60,643 nucleotides of DNA from a virus, in IMG/VR virus record IMGVR_UViG_3300042261_000916, positions 1 through 60,643 of that record; one strand, given 5' to 3'. Below the pieces are notes generated by a model. It saw only the letters and a program-made list of their open reading frames with translations. It was not told the DNA's origin and did no database searches. Below are positions 39,635-48,628 of the stretch, one piece after another (the first letter of the stretch is position 1; each line of letters begins with the position of its first letter). The translations under genes were made by a program, and so were the position numbers.

Positions 39635-40021
39635 ATGGCAGAAGAAGAAAAAGATGATAATATTAAACTATATGGTAAAATAGCAAAAATGCCTAAAAAC
39701 TCAAAAGCTGCCCAATCTTTAACTTTTTTAGAAAAGATTAAAATATCTAAACAAAAGTTATGGTATATTTTGATCGAGAAACAAGACAACGAGCTTCAAA
39801 TGATCAAATATAACAATAGAAAAGGTGTTAATCTTAAATTGTTTATTGACAACTTAAAAGGATATTATGCTCATAATGAAATATTGAAAGAGCATATAGA
39901 TAATCTCGAGGTTGTTGGTGAAGATAAATTTTCAATAATAAAGAATATACCAGATGTTGAAATAAATGGTAAGAAGTTAATAACTATTCTTGCTGAAGAT
40001 CTTATTAAATTATTGAAATAA
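39635..40021 (+). CDS. Unknown protein
   Basis: 128 residues, lysine-rich (KIKISKQKLWYILIEKQDNE, NNRKGVNLKLFIDNLKGYY). Helical and alpha/beta in character. It stands alone behind two promoter-like elements and meets the convergent gene at 40022 with no spacer. No family, tag or targeting signal recognised. Confidence 0.5.
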   Translation: MAEEEKDDNIKLYGKIAKMPKNSKAAQSLTFLEKIKISKQKLWYILIEKQDNELQMIKYNNRKGVNLKLFIDNLKGYYAHNEILKEHIDNLEVVGEDKFSIIKNIPDVEINGKKLITILAEDLIKLLK

Positions 40022-40654
40022 TTATTTTATTATCTTAAATCCCTTTCTTTTACCACTCTTATATCTCCAGTAGAAATCTGGATTTGCTTCGTCTCTTTTT
40101 AATCTATCATTTCTTATTAATAGATTAAAATCGTGGACAGAGAATGGATTTTCTGGTTTATCTCCATAAAAACTTGGAGTAACGGTAGAAGAAGATGAAG
40201 GAGAAGAACTATGTCTACGATATTCCGCTCTTTTTAATTTTGGAAAATAAGATTTGAATGAATCTTTATCCCCTCTGGCGATCATATCTTGTTGTTCTTC
40301 TAATTGATGTTGAAAAAGTTTTTTAATTCTTAAAGCTTCTTCTCTTTCTATTTTTTTTATATTTTCTGAATCAATAATTGCCTGTTTTTTATTTTGAGAG
40401 GTTGTTGTGTCTTTGACTTGCAGAATGCTTGATTTAGGAGCTTTCTGAGAAAACTCGCCTTTGAAAGGTCTAGATTTCTTATCTCCTTCTTCCATAATTC
40501 TCTTTTGCTCGGCTCTAGCTTCAGCATCTAATTTTGCATACCTTTCTTTTTCTTCCTTTTGAACTTCAGCTAAATTCTTTTCAACTTTAGTTTTAGGCTT
40601 TTTAACAGGAGCTGATGCCTCATTTATAAATTCAGAGAATCTTAAAACTTTCAT
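40022..40654 (-). CDS. Head-cargo candidate, charged helical protein with canonical targeting-like N-terminus
   Basis: 210 residues. MKVLRFSEFINEASAPVKK matches the T4 internal-protein pattern, with predicted cleavage FINE/A. A long highly charged helix follows (AEVQKEEKERYAKLDAEARAEQ), then a Ser-rich linker (SSSPSSSSTVTPS) and a basic C-terminus (YKSGKRKGFKIIK). It has the composition of DNA-binding internal head proteins. No DPYGEEDW tag. An AATATATAATCG element lies 18 nt upstream. Confidence 0.65.
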   Translation of the reverse strand: MKVLRFSEFINEASAPVKKPKTKVEKNLAEVQKEEKERYAKLDAEARAEQKRIMEEGDKKSRPFKGEFSQKAPKSSILQVKDTTTSQNKKQAIIDSENIKKIEREEALRIKKLFQHQLEEQQDMIARGDKDSFKSYFPKLKRAEYRRHSSSPSSSSTVTPSFYGDKPENPFSVHDFNLLIRNDRLKRDEANPDFYWRYKSGKRKGFKIIK

Positions 40655-40671
40655 ATAATCGCTATTAATTT

Positions 40672-40690
40672 CGATTATATATTAATTTAA
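40672..40690 (-). promoter_or_regulatory. AATATATAATCG promoter-like element
   Basis: On the minus strand TTAATATATAATCG precedes the ATG at 40654 by 17 nt. Confidence 0.45.
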
Positions 40691-42865
40691 TTATTCTCTT
40701 TTTATTAAACCGTTTTTCTCAATAGATTCTATAACCATAGCTGGTGTTATTGATTTGGAACATATGAACATATCTTCAGATCCTTCTTTTTGAGCAGGAC
40801 ACCAATCCCATTTTCCTCTGTCAAATTCATATCTTAAATCATTGAAACATCCATTACAAACTTTATCATTATGGACTCTTATACAATTTGACTTAAATTC
40901 ACAGAAAGGTTTACTAAATCCTGAAATCATAACGACTTTTTTACCTAGAGCCCAAGCCACCCAAGCTAATCCACTACCGATTGTTATCATAAATTCTGAG
41001 TGTTTTATTTGATTTATTCTCTTTTCTATAGTTTGCTCTCCAGTCTCATTTAATACATTTCTTAGGGTTGTAGATTGTCTGCTTATTACGACTACTTTGA
41101 GTCCTTTACTATTTAGATAATCAACTATAGATTGCCATCCTCCAGCATGATGCCAATGTTTTGCATTTGCTGTAGAATGCTCAGCTATTACGACATATTT
41201 ACTAACATAAGGTCTTTCTTTATCTGGAATAGCTATTTTAGGTCTTATTTCAAAATATGGAAGTCCCAGAATATCAGAAGCAGTTTGTTGTAATGGAACT
41301 ATTCTATAATCATTTGGTTGACGACTTCTATCTCCTCCCCAAGGCGGTGAAAACCATCCTATAGGATAAAAAGCATACATATTTTCAGGATATGTATCTG
41401 GTTTTATAAAGATAATATCTTTATATACGCTTTCAAATAAATGATTTTGATGAGTAGAACAATACATTACACATTTATGTTTTATTCTAAATTCTTCTAC
41501 ATATGGAATCCATGCAATAGAATCTCCAAGAGAACTACTATGGAAAGCTATAAGCACATTCTTTCCTTCAGCGTTGTAATCAAAAACTTGTTCATCGTCT
41601 CCAGTAACTCTAATTCTCCAATTCCTATAATAAGTTATTGGTGGAACAGCCCATCTATTAGATGTCATTGGTAAACTCCAAACTAATCTATCTGGTCCAT
41701 CCGTTCTATCTATAAATTCAACATTTATTTTCTTTTCTGTTAAACATTTCATTTCGAAGAAACATCCAGGGTTTCCTTCCCTTCCATTAAAATTGACAGA
41801 ATAATTTATCTGCGGTTCAGCATTATCTTTATGTATAATTTCACTATTTGTATAAGCATCAATAACATGTTTACGCATATCATCTCTTGTAAAATTGTCT
41901 TTTACAGATACAACAAAATGATAAAAGTCGTTTAGTTCTTTAACAACTACACTCCAATCATATTTTTTTGCTGTACTATGAGCCAAATCTTTGTAATGAT
42001 CGTAATTGTTAATTACCTTTTTTATGTTATTTACAACATCAGAAGTGTTTCTAATACATTTAACAAGACCTTCTAAAGGTTTTCTACCATCATAAGTTCC
42101 AACTATCGGAAGACCGCACGCTAAAGCTTCTACTAAAGTTAAATTTGGTTGTCCTGCTTCTAATTCTGATGGATGTAGAAATATAGTATGATCATTATAA
42201 ATGTCAACTAATTTTTCTTCAGTAGGATCTTTTATAAACTTTAATTTTTCATATTGTAATAAATCTTCATTTTTAGAGAAAAAGTTCTTATTATTGTCAG
42301 GTCCAACTATTGTTATCTCTAAATCCAATTCTTTGGCTGCCTCAATAGCATATCTAAATCCTTTTCTATCATAATATGGATCATTAGCATAACCATTATT
42401 AGCTACACATAGAAGTTTGTGTTTAGGATGTTTAATTCCTTTATCTACATATATTGATGTATCTGCTCCATGTGGAATATAGAATAGTTTATCTGTAGTA
42501 TCGAAATAGTCTAGTAAATATTCAGCATATGTTATAGATGCTACAGATTTTTTCATAGCTAGAAAATTATTAGCATATAGAGTTGATAATTTACCATATC
42601 TAACTACATGATGATCATGCATTGAAAATACATATGGTATATTATGATTGTTCCATTCTTCTATAGCTTGATTAGCTGCGTGGAAGTGAACTATATCATA
42701 TTTGGTTTTTCCGCCTCCTTCATATATTTCCCAGGGGAAAACTACATCAACAGTATGGCCAAGTTTTTCGAGTTGTAATTTATAGTTCCATATAACTTTT
42801 TCTATTGCTCCCCAACTTTTAGGTGGTATTGAAATTAAACCAAGATTTATTTGTGCTATTCTCAT
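40691..42865 (-). CDS. Two-domain glycosyltransferase: GT4 fused to TibC-like heptosyltransferase
   Basis: 724 residues. Residues 1-320 are GT4-like (MRIAQINLGLISIPPKSWGAIEK, YVFSMHDHHVV, HPSELEAGQPNLTLVEALACGLP). Residues from about 440 are GT9-like (VLIAFHSSSLGDSIAWIPYVEEF, GWQSIVDYLNSKGLKVVVIS, MITIGSGLAWVAWALGKKVVMISG). They end with the four-Cys cluster NCIRVHNDKVCNGCFNDL...WDWCP...FICSKSIT. That cluster is characteristic of the TibC/BAHT autotransporter heptosyltransferases, where Cys residues bind iron. Those enzymes put heptose on surface proteins. In a phage it could glycosylate virion or host surface proteins. The HldE-like enzyme at 13578 may help supply the sugar donor. Confidence 0.8.
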   Translation of the reverse strand: MRIAQINLGLISIPPKSWGAIEKVIWNYKLQLEKLGHTVDVVFPWEIYEGGGKTKYDIVHFHAANQAIEEWNNHNIPYVFSMHDHHVVRYGKLSTLYANNFLAMKKSVASITYAEYLLDYFDTTDKLFYIPHGADTSIYVDKGIKHPKHKLLCVANNGYANDPYYDRKGFRYAIEAAKELDLEITIVGPDNNKNFFSKNEDLLQYEKLKFIKDPTEEKLVDIYNDHTIFLHPSELEAGQPNLTLVEALACGLPIVGTYDGRKPLEGLVKCIRNTSDVVNNIKKVINNYDHYKDLAHSTAKKYDWSVVVKELNDFYHFVVSVKDNFTRDDMRKHVIDAYTNSEIIHKDNAEPQINYSVNFNGREGNPGCFFEMKCLTEKKINVEFIDRTDGPDRLVWSLPMTSNRWAVPPITYYRNWRIRVTGDDEQVFDYNAEGKNVLIAFHSSSLGDSIAWIPYVEEFRIKHKCVMYCSTHQNHLFESVYKDIIFIKPDTYPENMYAFYPIGWFSPPWGGDRSRQPNDYRIVPLQQTASDILGLPYFEIRPKIAIPDKERPYVSKYVVIAEHSTANAKHWHHAGGWQSIVDYLNSKGLKVVVISRQSTTLRNVLNETGEQTIEKRINQIKHSEFMITIGSGLAWVAWALGKKVVMISGFSKPFCEFKSNCIRVHNDKVCNGCFNDLRYEFDRGKWDWCPAQKEGSEDMFICSKSITPAMVIESIEKNGLIKRE

Positions 42866-42888
42866 AATTCCTTTTTCATTTTTTTTAT

Positions 42889-45800
42889 TTATTTATAAAA
42901 TATGACATTACCCATGCCCAATCCTTCATTTATTTCTATAATTCTACGATTTAGAAATTTAGATCTCATTTTATAGATTTTATAATTAAATCCGTTTCTT
43001 TTCATTTTATCTATAACATAGTCTAATCTATTATCTAAGTTCATATGAAATTCGAGTAAGATTCTATTTATTTTAGATAAAGTGTGGTCGCTTATTTTAT
43101 CGAATATTTCATATTCTCCCCCTTCAATATCCATTTTTATAGCGTCTATGTTTTGTATATTATATAAGTTTATTATATCATCTATACTTATAGTTTTTAT
43201 CTTTTTAGTAATTATATTATCATGATGTTCTTTATTGATCCATTCATTTATAAGAGAACCAGCGTAGGTAGTATTATCACTTTTTAAGTAATGAAATTCT
43301 AATTCTTTATTTGATTCTGAATAAACTGCTTTATTTATAAATGATACATTTTTATTATTTCTAAATGTGTTTAATGTTGATTTATAACATTTGTCATCAG
43401 CCTCAATACCTATGATGTTTTTACAACCCTTTTCTAAAGCGTAAGCTGTGAAAGTACCAACACCAGATCCTATATCAATAACAACTTTATCTTTACTACT
43501 TAATTCTAATTCTTTCCACACATCATCGAAGAAAGCTTCATAATAATTCCTAAACTCTAAACAAGGAGTTTCAAATTTAAACTTCGTTTTTGTAACTGGA
43601 GGTTCATTTCTTAATCTAAAATCTTTCTCTAAGATAACATCCTGATTATTTGGATTTTTTATGAATATTTTATAACCGTTGAATTGTTCATACATATCAT
43701 ATAAAGGTTCACCTGTAAATATCCAATGATTTCTACTTTCATTAGAAAATTCTATTTTAGTATAGAATATTGGAAAATTAGAATCTATATCAGTTATCCA
43801 TATATCACAAGGAACTCTTTCTTCGCCGTTGTATGTAAGATATACTTTATTCTCTTCTTTATCATAAGATACGTCAACTTTTATTTTTTCTATTTTCTCT
43901 ACTTTAACTTCTCTTACTTCTTCTTCCTTTGTAGTAGAAGAATTTTCTGTAAATAAACCATTTTCTCTAATTGTATGAATATTATTCATATTTACATTAA
44001 ATACTTGTTTACTTATTTCTTTATCTGTAGAATCAGTGAAGGATACATTAATAAAATAATCATCGTCTTTTCCTATTGTGAATTTTTTGAGAAAACTTTT
44101 TTTGTCTTTTATTTCATGGAATATTGGTTGAGCTGTAACTATATCTTTATCTCCTCTATTCTCTATAATTAAATTTATTGTTCTGTCGTCTGTTGCATTA
44201 GAAGAATTAAACCAGAATATGAAACTATTTGGTTGATCTTTAACTGGTAAGACTGTCATATATTCTACTCCAGAAAACAAATTTATTTTATTATTGTTTT
44301 TAAATAATTTAGTTTCATCAGTTACTTCTATTATAAGATCTTTAGAATAAGGCATTATCTTTTTATAGAAGTAATATTCTAAGAAATTATGACAATCCAA
44401 TCTCTTACATTCAGCATTGAATTGCTCTGGTGTTCTAGTTTCTGTATTGAATATCTTTGTGTAGAATTCTGTGTTTATGATAAAAAATACACTTTTCAAT
44501 AATTTCATGTCATTCTCTGAATACATCATGAAATAACCATTCTTGTTTTCTTTATCAATTCTTTTACATAAATTCTTAATTGTGTCTATGTCATTATTAT
44601 TAAAAATAAAATCATAACTACAACAAATAATATTATCATATCCTGCCTCTTTTGCAAATTTGACAGAATTTTCTATATTATTAAGTACTGTCAAAGATTG
44701 ATTTAATTTCGATTTATTTTGTAATTTATCAAGATAAATGTCTACTCTTCCTTCTTGCATTGTTGACCAGAAATACTTATATAAGGTATGTTCTATTAAT
44801 GGATTATAAGAATCGTATAGATAATAATCTACTTTGTCTTGTAGTTTTTTATTTACAGGATAATGTGACGCTAGTAATGTTTTCATTCCCGAACTCTTTA
44901 TAGCTTCTATGCATTCTTCAGTAATATCTTCTTTTATTTTAGTATCTGGATATGTTAATATTACAAACATATTTTTAGATTCTTTAATTTCAGTGACTAC
45001 AATATCTTTAATTTTATTAATCTCTTTAAATCTGAGTTCTCTTGTAAATAATATTTCACTATCTCTTGAATATTCAACAGCAAATCCACAAAAATCTTCA
45101 TTTTGGACATGACTAGACCCTGGCGATATCCAATTTATAGAAGTACTATTATTAAATATTAAATTATCAGCAGTGAAAATATTTATTCTAGTTTCTATGT
45201 CTTTTACTTTCACATCTAAGATTATATCTTTTTCAGATCCAAAATAAGGCAGATATAATTTATTTTCACTGGTTTTATAATCTAATCCAAAATCTTCTGG
45301 TTTAATATTTGTTTTTTCGTCTTTCAATCTTTTGATTTTTTCATCAGTCTCTTCTTTATTATTCAACATCAAATCTTGTAATTCTTTTCTTACACTTTCA
45401 GAATCAGGAGTCATGTTTATTTTCAATCTTTTGGTAAAGAGATATTCTCCTTTGTATTTTATATCAAAATGAAATTCATTATATTTTTGATGCCCATAGA
45501 CTTGTATCCATACGGGATTATATGGTGATAAAATAGTTTCAGTAGTGTAAATTCCATTTACATCGTCTGCATTTACAGTAATGCTCAAATCACTAATATC
45601 ATTTTGATAAAAATCACTTAAACAAAAATGGAATTTTTGATCTTCTGGATTAAACTCTACTATAATATCATCTGGATTTTTATCTCTTACAAGATTGTTT
45701 ATATCTTTCCTGAGAAAATGAGTTACCGCCTCTCCTTGTATTGTTGATATGCCCTCTATCTGAGTTGTTAGTCTCGGTGCAATAGCTTTGGTTTTATTCC

Positions 45801-47370
45801 TAAACATATCATTAAATAATAAATCACTAACATCCCACAAGTTTGTATCGTAAGATCTTAATATAAAATCTCTCGCAGATCTAGGAAACATAATACATTG
45901 AATTCCAATTATCTTATTCGTAATATACATCCAATCGTTTATAGTTCCATGATTATCAGATACCATTTCTCCGGTTCTTAGATTTCTATTATCTCCGAAA
46001 GACATGTATGTTATATTACGATTAATTATTTCATCGCATGATTGATATACTTTGGCTACAAACTCTTCAATTGGGACGGTCAATTTACAATCTGATTCTA
46101 ATATCATTAAAAAATCTACACCGTCTTCAAACTCAGTAAAAAAAGCTTTCTTAAAGGATTGGTAATTACCATAATGTGGACCTCTTAAAGAATAAGCTCC
46201 TATTCTACCAACGTCGTTGGGTCTTGCGCAAAATTCTCTAGGGGGTGTTTCTGCATATCTTTTATTTATATGTTGAACATAATCTATACCGAAGTCTTTA
46301 ATTCTTTCTAATTCTTTAATGGAATCTTTTTTTCTATTATCTTCTTCTAAGAGGAGATGCACAGCTCTTATTTTATATTTTTTATCTGTTTTAATTTCTC
46401 TTGGAAACAAAAAATTGCGAACTAATCCAGCATCAATTTTAATATCACCATTAAGGTAATGTATTGTATCACTTTCTATATCATATTTTCTATTATAAAC
46501 ATCTAAAGGAAACAAGAACTGCGGGATTTGGTGTTCTAGTGCTTCTTTAATAACCAAAGGATTTAATTCTTTATTCCATCGAAATCCCCTTGAAGTAAAT
46601 AAAAACAAATCACAAGCATCTAACCAATCATCAATATCATCTCTTTCGCCCCATATTTCACAATTCTTTGGTTTATTCTTTAATATTGGTTTCCAATAAT
46701 CTTGAAAGTTTTCTGCTTGATTTCCAATAAAATGAAATTTTACATTTTCTTTTAAAAGTTCTTTTGCTATTTCCATAGCATATCCTTGATTTTTTCTAGG
46801 TGTGAAAAGACCAACATTTACAACATGTTTGAATTTTGGATCCAGTTTTAATCTTTTCATTGCGGATTCTTTTATTGTCAAATCCACTGGTCTTTTTTCT
46901 ACGGGATATTCTATTACTTCAGATGGTATTCCGAATTTATTAAATTTGAAACAGTTGTATTGTGAAACAAATAAAAATTTATCTGGGAAAAATAGTTTAT
47001 TATTTACGTCGAAATCTGATGAATGTGTTGTTTCGAATATTTTATATGTTCTATCTTTTTTATAAATTTCTTTTGTTATATTAAAATCAATATCAAATAA
47101 TTCTGGCATTTCTTCAAAATGAATGAAATCCGGTTGTATTTTATTGATTATATCTAATAATTCTCTTTTATTTTCTCCTAGAGTAAAGAAATGATCTGGT
47201 TTAAGAAGTTTCTTTAGTCTGTTCTTTTGAATTACATAAGCATCAGATATATTTGAAAATTCAACTACATAAATATCCAAATCTTCATTTACCAATTCTA
47301 CTCTTTTTACAAGCACTTGTGGTGCCCCTCCCGTACTTAAATGTGGAGTTATACTTAAAAGTTTTTTCAT
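42889..47370 (-). CDS. Giant multidomain protein: GT4, GT25-like region and FkbM methyltransferase
   Basis: 1493 residues from the ATG at 47370 (MKKLLSITPHLSTGGAPQVL); the frame continues to 47406. Domains: GT4-like at about 1-360 (HVVNVGLFTPRKNQGYAMEIAKEL, NPLVIKEALEHQ). A GT25/LPS-glycosyltransferase-like stretch lies near 360-590 (IRAVHLLLEEDNRKK, RIGAYSLRGPHYGNYQSFKKAF, FLMILESDCKL). Beta-rich linkers surround a further possible transferase near 800-1030. A C-terminal FkbM-type SAM methyltransferase starts at about 1290 (VVIDIGSGVGTFTAYALEKG, GIEADDKC, TISIDDI, IDAIKMDIEGGEYEIF). It likely builds and caps a glycan. It is followed by the GT4-TibC gene, 23 nt away, so they form one unit. 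Confidence 0.8.
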   Translation of the reverse strand: MKKLLSITPHLSTGGAPQVLVKRVELVNEDLDIYVVEFSNISDAYVIQKNRLKKLLKPDHFFTLGENKRELLDIINKIQPDFIHFEEMPELFDIDFNITKEIYKKDRTYKIFETTHSSDFDVNNKLFFPDKFLFVSQYNCFKFNKFGIPSEVIEYPVEKRPVDLTIKESAMKRLKLDPKFKHVVNVGLFTPRKNQGYAMEIAKELLKENVKFHFIGNQAENFQDYWKPILKNKPKNCEIWGERDDIDDWLDACDLFLFTSRGFRWNKELNPLVIKEALEHQIPQFLFPLDVYNRKYDIESDTIHYLNGDIKIDAGLVRNFLFPREIKTDKKYKIRAVHLLLEEDNRKKDSIKELERIKDFGIDYVQHINKRYAETPPREFCARPNDVGRIGAYSLRGPHYGNYQSFKKAFFTEFEDGVDFLMILESDCKLTVPIEEFVAKVYQSCDEIINRNITYMSFGDNRNLRTGEMVSDNHGTINDWMYITNKIIGIQCIMFPRSARDFILRSYDTNLWDVSDLLFNDMFRNKTKAIAPRLTTQIEGISTIQGEAVTHFLRKDINNLVRDKNPDDIIVEFNPEDQKFHFCLSDFYQNDISDLSITVNADDVNGIYTTETILSPYNPVWIQVYGHQKYNEFHFDIKYKGEYLFTKRLKINMTPDSESVRKELQDLMLNNKEETDEKIKRLKDEKTNIKPEDFGLDYKTSENKLYLPYFGSEKDIILDVKVKDIETRINIFTADNLIFNNSTSINWISPGSSHVQNEDFCGFAVEYSRDSEILFTRELRFKEINKIKDIVVTEIKESKNMFVILTYPDTKIKEDITEECIEAIKSSGMKTLLASHYPVNKKLQDKVDYYLYDSYNPLIEHTLYKYFWSTMQEGRVDIYLDKLQNKSKLNQSLTVLNNIENSVKFAKEAGYDNIICCSYDFIFNNNDIDTIKNLCKRIDKENKNGYFMMYSENDMKLLKSVFFIINTEFYTKIFNTETRTPEQFNAECKRLDCHNFLEYYFYKKIMPYSKDLIIEVTDETKLFKNNNKINLFSGVEYMTVLPVKDQPNSFIFWFNSSNATDDRTINLIIENRGDKDIVTAQPIFHEIKDKKSFLKKFTIGKDDDYFINVSFTDSTDKEISKQVFNVNMNNIHTIRENGLFTENSSTTKEEEVREVKVEKIEKIKVDVSYDKEENKVYLTYNGEERVPCDIWITDIDSNFPIFYTKIEFSNESRNHWIFTGEPLYDMYEQFNGYKIFIKNPNNQDVILEKDFRLRNEPPVTKTKFKFETPCLEFRNYYEAFFDDVWKELELSSKDKVVIDIGSGVGTFTAYALEKGCKNIIGIEADDKCYKSTLNTFRNNKNVSFINKAVYSESNKELEFHYLKSDNTTYAGSLINEWINKEHHDNIITKKIKTISIDDIINLYNIQNIDAIKMDIEGGEYEIFDKISDHTLSKINRILLEFHMNLDNRLDYVIDKMKRNGFNYKIYKMRSKFLNRRIIEINEGLGMGNVIFYK

Positions 47371-47383
47371 GCAATGATGGATT

Positions 47384-47403
47384 AGTTTTTTAATATATAT
47401 TGA
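47384..47403 (-). promoter_or_regulatory. AATATATATT promoter-like element
   Basis: On the minus strand GTGTCAATATATATTAAAA lies about 20 nt before the ATG at 47370 of the giant glycosyltransferase. Confidence 0.4.
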
Positions 47404-47436
47404 CACTTAATGGGCATGTTTGATTTTTTCCAATTG

Positions 47437-47451
47437 AATTTTAATATATAG
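47437..47451 (+). promoter_or_regulatory. AATATATAG promoter-like element, 4 nt from the start codon
   Basis: AATTTTAATATATAG is followed by AGTT and the ATG at 47456, giving a possible leaderless transcript. Confidence 0.45.
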
Positions 47452-47455
47452 AGTT

Positions 47456-48628
47456 ATGAGTTTCAAAAAATTTCAAATTATTAATCCTTCACAAATAAAC
47501 AGACCAGAAGACGGATACGTCTATCTTGGAAGAGATACCGTTGGTCTTTGGGAAAAATATTCAGATGGATCATTCGCATATGTTGTAACTGGAGGAACAA
47601 CAGGACATGGTACTAGCGGAACATCCGGTATAAATGGAACATCCGGTGTTAATGGAGAATTTTTTGGTTCTTCTGGCACGTCGGGTATAGCTGGAACAAG
47701 TGGCATAGCCGGAACAAGTGGAACATCAGGAAAAGACGGGGATTCTGGAACTAGTGGAACTTCAGGATCAGGAACAAGCGGAGTAAGTGGAACAAGTGGA
47801 GTAAGTGGTTCCAGTGGTAGTTCTGGTTCCAGTGGTTCTTCAGGCACTAGTGGTTTTACTGGTTCATCGGGAAGTTCTGGTGTAGATGGAATCTTTTATG
47901 GTTCGTCTGGATCTAGCGGATATAGTGGGGGATATGGAGCAGCCACAAGAAGATGGGTTGCTCAATCTTCTCCTGTGCCAAGCACATCGGGATTTTTTGG
48001 AACTTCTATTTGGGCCAGTGGGAATACATTTACTTTATTAGATAAGATTTCAATAAATAAAATAGATGCTGATGGGGGTATATTAACAAATTGGTTAGGA
48101 TTTTGGCTAACTGGAATATTGAAAATAGAAAAAAGATTAGATCCTTCTATATTTGGAATATATGAATTATCAGGTAATACTGTTTTAGCTGGCAATGTCT
48201 TTACTTTCTCTGGTTTTACTTGTAGAGCAGGTAACGGTAGTATTGAAATAGGAGAAGAATACATTATATCTTTTGTAAATACTGCCGTAGGAACAGTAAT
48301 TGTTCTAGGATCAGGTACTTCAGGGACATCTGGAACATCTTTCATATCAAGTGGAATTACATTAACTAGTGGATGCACTACAACTTCAGGAGATACTTAT
48401 CTAAGAATGGCGACTAGTGGAATGACCATAATTTTACACGAGGCTTTAGGAAATTTTAAGGATCTTACTATTAAAAATGTATCAAATGGAAATTTAACTG
48501 TAAAAAGGTTATCAACCAGTTTGATAGACGGATCTCCTGATATTGGATTAGGATCTACTTCTACAGTAGTTCTTAGAGATAGTGGAACTAATGTTTGGGA
48601 CATCATATCCTTCTTTTATGGTCTATAA
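47456..48628 (+). CDS. Collagen-like tail fibre protein with GTSG repeats
   Basis: 390 residues. The N-terminal 50 residues (FQIINPSQINRPEDGYVYLGRDTVGLWEKYSDGSF) form the attachment-type head seen in many phage fibre genes. About residues 50-155 are collagen-like Gly-x-x repeats, mainly G-T-S and G-S-S (GTSGTSGSGTSGVSGTSG). A C-terminal globular part contains another short GTSGTSG run near 285. These proteins form rigid trimeric fibres that display receptor-binding tips. The repetitive DNA is prone to length change. No tag. Confidence 0.8.
   Translation: MSFKKFQIINPSQINRPEDGYVYLGRDTVGLWEKYSDGSFAYVVTGGTTGHGTSGTSGINGTSGVNGEFFGSSGTSGIAGTSGIAGTSGTSGKDGDSGTSGTSGSGTSGVSGTSGVSGSSGSSGSSGSSGTSGFTGSSGSSGVDGIFYGSSGSSGYSGGYGAATRRWVAQSSPVPSTSGFFGTSIWASGNTFTLLDKISINKIDADGGILTNWLGFWLTGILKIEKRLDPSIFGIYELSGNTVLAGNVFTFSGFTCRAGNGSIEIGEEYIISFVNTAVGTVIVLGSGTSGTSGTSFISSGITLTSGCTTTSGDTYLRMATSGMTIILHEALGNFKDLTIKNVSNGNLTVKRLSTSLIDGSPDIGLGSTSTVVLRDSGTNVWDIISFFYGL

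Noticed and set aside
47600-47930. Repetitive DNA that looks like a repeat array or CRISPR
   Set aside because: The repeats are in-frame Gly-Thr-Ser/Gly-Ser-Ser codons of a collagen-like fibre, with no constant spacer length.
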